A stretch of 8,046 bases of DNA from JAWLBY01 sp041687455 (GTDB taxonomy: Bacteria > Pseudomonadota > Gammaproteobacteria > Xanthomonadales > Xanthomonadaceae). Below, piece after piece: positions 7,406-8,046 of this stretch. The position numbers and the translations under genes are program-made. Each line of letters begins with the position of its first letter. Position 1 is the first letter of the stretch. The notes beneath the pieces are model-generated. The model made no database searches and was not told the origin of the DNA. It was given only the letters and a program-made list of their open reading frames with translations. Location: NCBI GenBank assembly GCA_041687455.1, contig JAWLBY010000034.1, forward strand, positions 1 to 8,046, in the 5' to 3' direction.

Positions 7406-7506
7406 CCGTCATCCCGGCGAAAGCCGGGATCCAGTTTGCTCTTGCTGCAAGTCCTCGGCTTGTGAAGCGAAGCCGAAATGGGTCCCGGCTTTCGCCGGGA
7501 TGACGG
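7406..7506. repeat. Composite palindromic element, copy 1
   Basis: A 23-base arm at 7406-7428 is the exact reverse complement of 7484-7506, and pairing extends inward to 28 bases with one mismatch. Each arm is itself a hairpin, for example ATCCCGGC-GAAA-GCCGGGAT at 7411-7430. Between the arms lies an inner hairpin, TCGGCTT/AAGCCGA (7455-7461/7470-7476). The arm sequence belongs to the widespread 'GTCATCCCGGCGAAAGCCGGGAT' class, similar in look to neisserial dRS3 repeats. The element starts about 20 bp after the kinase stop and may end or stabilise that transcript. It encodes no protein. Confidence 0.8.
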
Positions 7507-7651
7507 CATCGGGACGACTGGCCGTCGGCGTTCCGGCGAAAGCCGGGATCCAGTTTGCTCTTGCTGCGAGTCCTCGGCTTGTGAAGCGAAGCCGAAATGG
7601 TTCCCGGCTTTCGCCGGGATGACGGCATCGGGACGACTGGCCGTCGGCGGT
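7414..7651 (+). repeat. Tandem duplication of a 119-bp unit
   Basis: Positions 7414-7532 and 7533-7651 are the same 119-bp unit, differing only at 7449/7568 (A/G), 7482/7601 (G/T) and 7531/7650 (T/G). Each unit holds most of a composite palindromic element plus a spacer of about 25 bp (CATCGGGACGACTGGCCGTC...). The second copy lacks the outer CGTCATC of its left arm, so the junction lies within the arm. The near identity implies a recent or homogenised duplication, by slippage or by recombination between arms. Confidence 0.9.
7533..7625. repeat. Composite palindromic element, copy 2 (left arm truncated)
   Basis: The right arm (7603-7625) is intact and identical to the right arm of copy 1. 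The left arm begins at CCGGCGAAAGCC and lacks the terminal CCGTCATC, with GGCGTT in its place. The inner hairpin (7574-7595) is unchanged. The hairpin structure persists, but the outer inverted repeat is shorter. Confidence 0.8.
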
Positions 7652-7927
7652 TTCCCCGGACAGCAATGGGCGAGCGCCGGGATCCAGTGCCGTCCGATCA
7701 GCGCCCGGGGATGACAATGGCGTGACCGCGCTCCCGCGGTCGGAGCGGCTTCCGTTGTTCCCGCTCGCACCCTCGACGACGAATCATCCGCGAGCCGACC
7801 TCCAGCTTCGCGTACGCGACCACCATCCTCTCGAACCAGCGCTGTCGAAATCGACCTGCACGCGTACATGCGCTTCGCGACGCTGTTGCTCGTCATCCCG
7901 GCGAAAGCCCACTGCTGTCCGGGGAAA
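7651..7927. repeat. 277-bp segment bounded by imperfect 33-bp inverted repeats
   Basis: The left arm 7651-7683 (TTTCCCCGGACAGCA...CGCCGGGAT) matches the reverse complement of 7895-7927 at 29 of 33 positions. The enclosed 211 bp carry a decayed repeat-like piece (GCCGGGATCCAGT, 7677-7689, and CCCGGGGATGACA, 7704-7716), an 11-base match to the REP core flank (GGAGCGGCTTC, 7742-7752) and about 140 bp of unrecognised sequence. I see no target-site duplication and no transposase. It could be a small non-autonomous element, or two repeat copies left in opposite orientation. Confidence 0.55.
7891..7909 (+). repeat. Truncated copy of the CGTCATCCCGGCGAAAGCC arm
   Basis: It is identical to 7407-7425 in the left arm of copy 1 but breaks off after GCC and runs into ACTGCTGTCCGGGGAAA, so the hairpin's second half is missing. 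It overlaps the right arm of the 277-bp inverted-repeat segment. Confidence 0.75.
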
Positions 7928-7965
7928 TCGTCATCAGAAAAGTCCCAGCTGAACAGCGACTTGTG

Positions 7966-8046
7966 CTATCCGACGGCTTCTTCGTCGTCGCTCGACGGCG
8001 TCATCTGCGGCCGGGCGCTGGAAGAGTGCGGCGCGGAATTGGTCAA
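7966..8046 (-). CDS. Possible 3' end of a minus-strand gene, cut by the window edge
   Basis: Read from 8046 downward, 26 codons stay open to a TAG at 7966-7968 and end ...RPQMTPSSDDEEAVG. Most third positions are G or C, as in the other genes here, and an acidic, Ser/Pro-rich tail is plausible for a C-terminus. A gene here would be convergent with the kinase, with the repeat cluster between them, a common location for such repeats. The plus strand is also open in the frame whose third positions coincide (ATG at 7868), so composition cannot settle the strand. I do not recognise the product. Confidence 0.25.
   Translation of the reverse strand: MTNSAPHSSSARPQMTPSSDDEEAVG

Noticed and set aside
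7411..7440. Intrinsic terminator of the kinase gene
   Set aside because: The eight-pair hairpin with GAAA loop is strong, but it is followed by CCAGTTTGCT rather than a T-run, and it is part of a dispersed repeat. It may still aid termination, but I would not call it a terminator.
7406..7716. CRISPR array
   Set aside because: There are only two near-identical units of 119 bp, without short unique spacers and with palindromic structure throughout. No cas gene is present.
5653..7896. 747-codon open frame on the minus strand opposite the kinase
   Set aside because: It is the mirror of a confirmed kinase gene. It runs through the repeats and is dominated by Arg and Gly, with no recognisable domain.

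Overview
The window is GC-rich DNA from a proteobacterium. The most likely source is a gammaproteobacterium of the Xanthomonadales/Lysobacterales type. The reasons are the uniformly G/C-ending codons, the S9B dipeptidyl peptidase with a GWSNGG nucleophile elbow, the CDP-alcohol phosphatidyltransferase beginning MNRPRHFSLIRDFHLADW, and short palindromes with the core GCGGCTTCAGCCGCG, which I recall as very common between genes in that order. The taxon is inferred from memory of these families, not from a search.

Layout. Positions 1-225 lie downstream of pssA and hold only repeat-like palindromes. Positions 226-5161 carry four minus-strand genes that look like one transcription unit, read from high to low coordinates. 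They are a TRAP-type solute-binding lipoprotein (dctP, TakP-like, 4052-5161), a membrane-anchored diheme cytochrome c (3133-4011), a secreted dipeptidyl peptidase IV (882-3128) and a phosphatidylserine synthase (pssA, 226-846). The gaps are 40, 4 and 35 bp, and the last gap is filled by a REP-like palindrome. Positions 5162-5373 are a divergent promoter region with a conspicuous AT-rich island. A GTG-started transmembrane Hanks-type Ser/Thr kinase runs rightward at 5374-7386.

Positions 7387-8046 are a repeat cluster. A 119-bp unit, built from inverted copies of the widespread 'GTCATCCCGGCGAAAGCCGGGAT' type hairpin around a smaller inner hairpin, is tandemly duplicated with 3 differences. Next to it is a 277-bp segment bounded by imperfect 33-bp inverted repeats. 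The last 81 bases may be the 3' end of a minus-strand gene convergent with the kinase, but this is weak.

Function. The minus-strand genes do not form a textbook pathway: organic-acid capture in the periplasm, periplasmic electron transfer, periplasmic peptide trimming and phospholipid synthesis. The first three all act at the cell envelope. The dctP gene has no membrane partners (DctQ/DctM) in view, and the cytochrome has no dehydrogenase partner in view. The kinase has a complete set of catalytic motifs, one transmembrane helix and an outside alpha/beta domain in place of PASTA repeats, so it may be an envelope sensor. I found no CRISPR array, tRNA, rRNA or complete transposase. The least explained features are the kinase's outer domain and the layered repeat structure at the right end.
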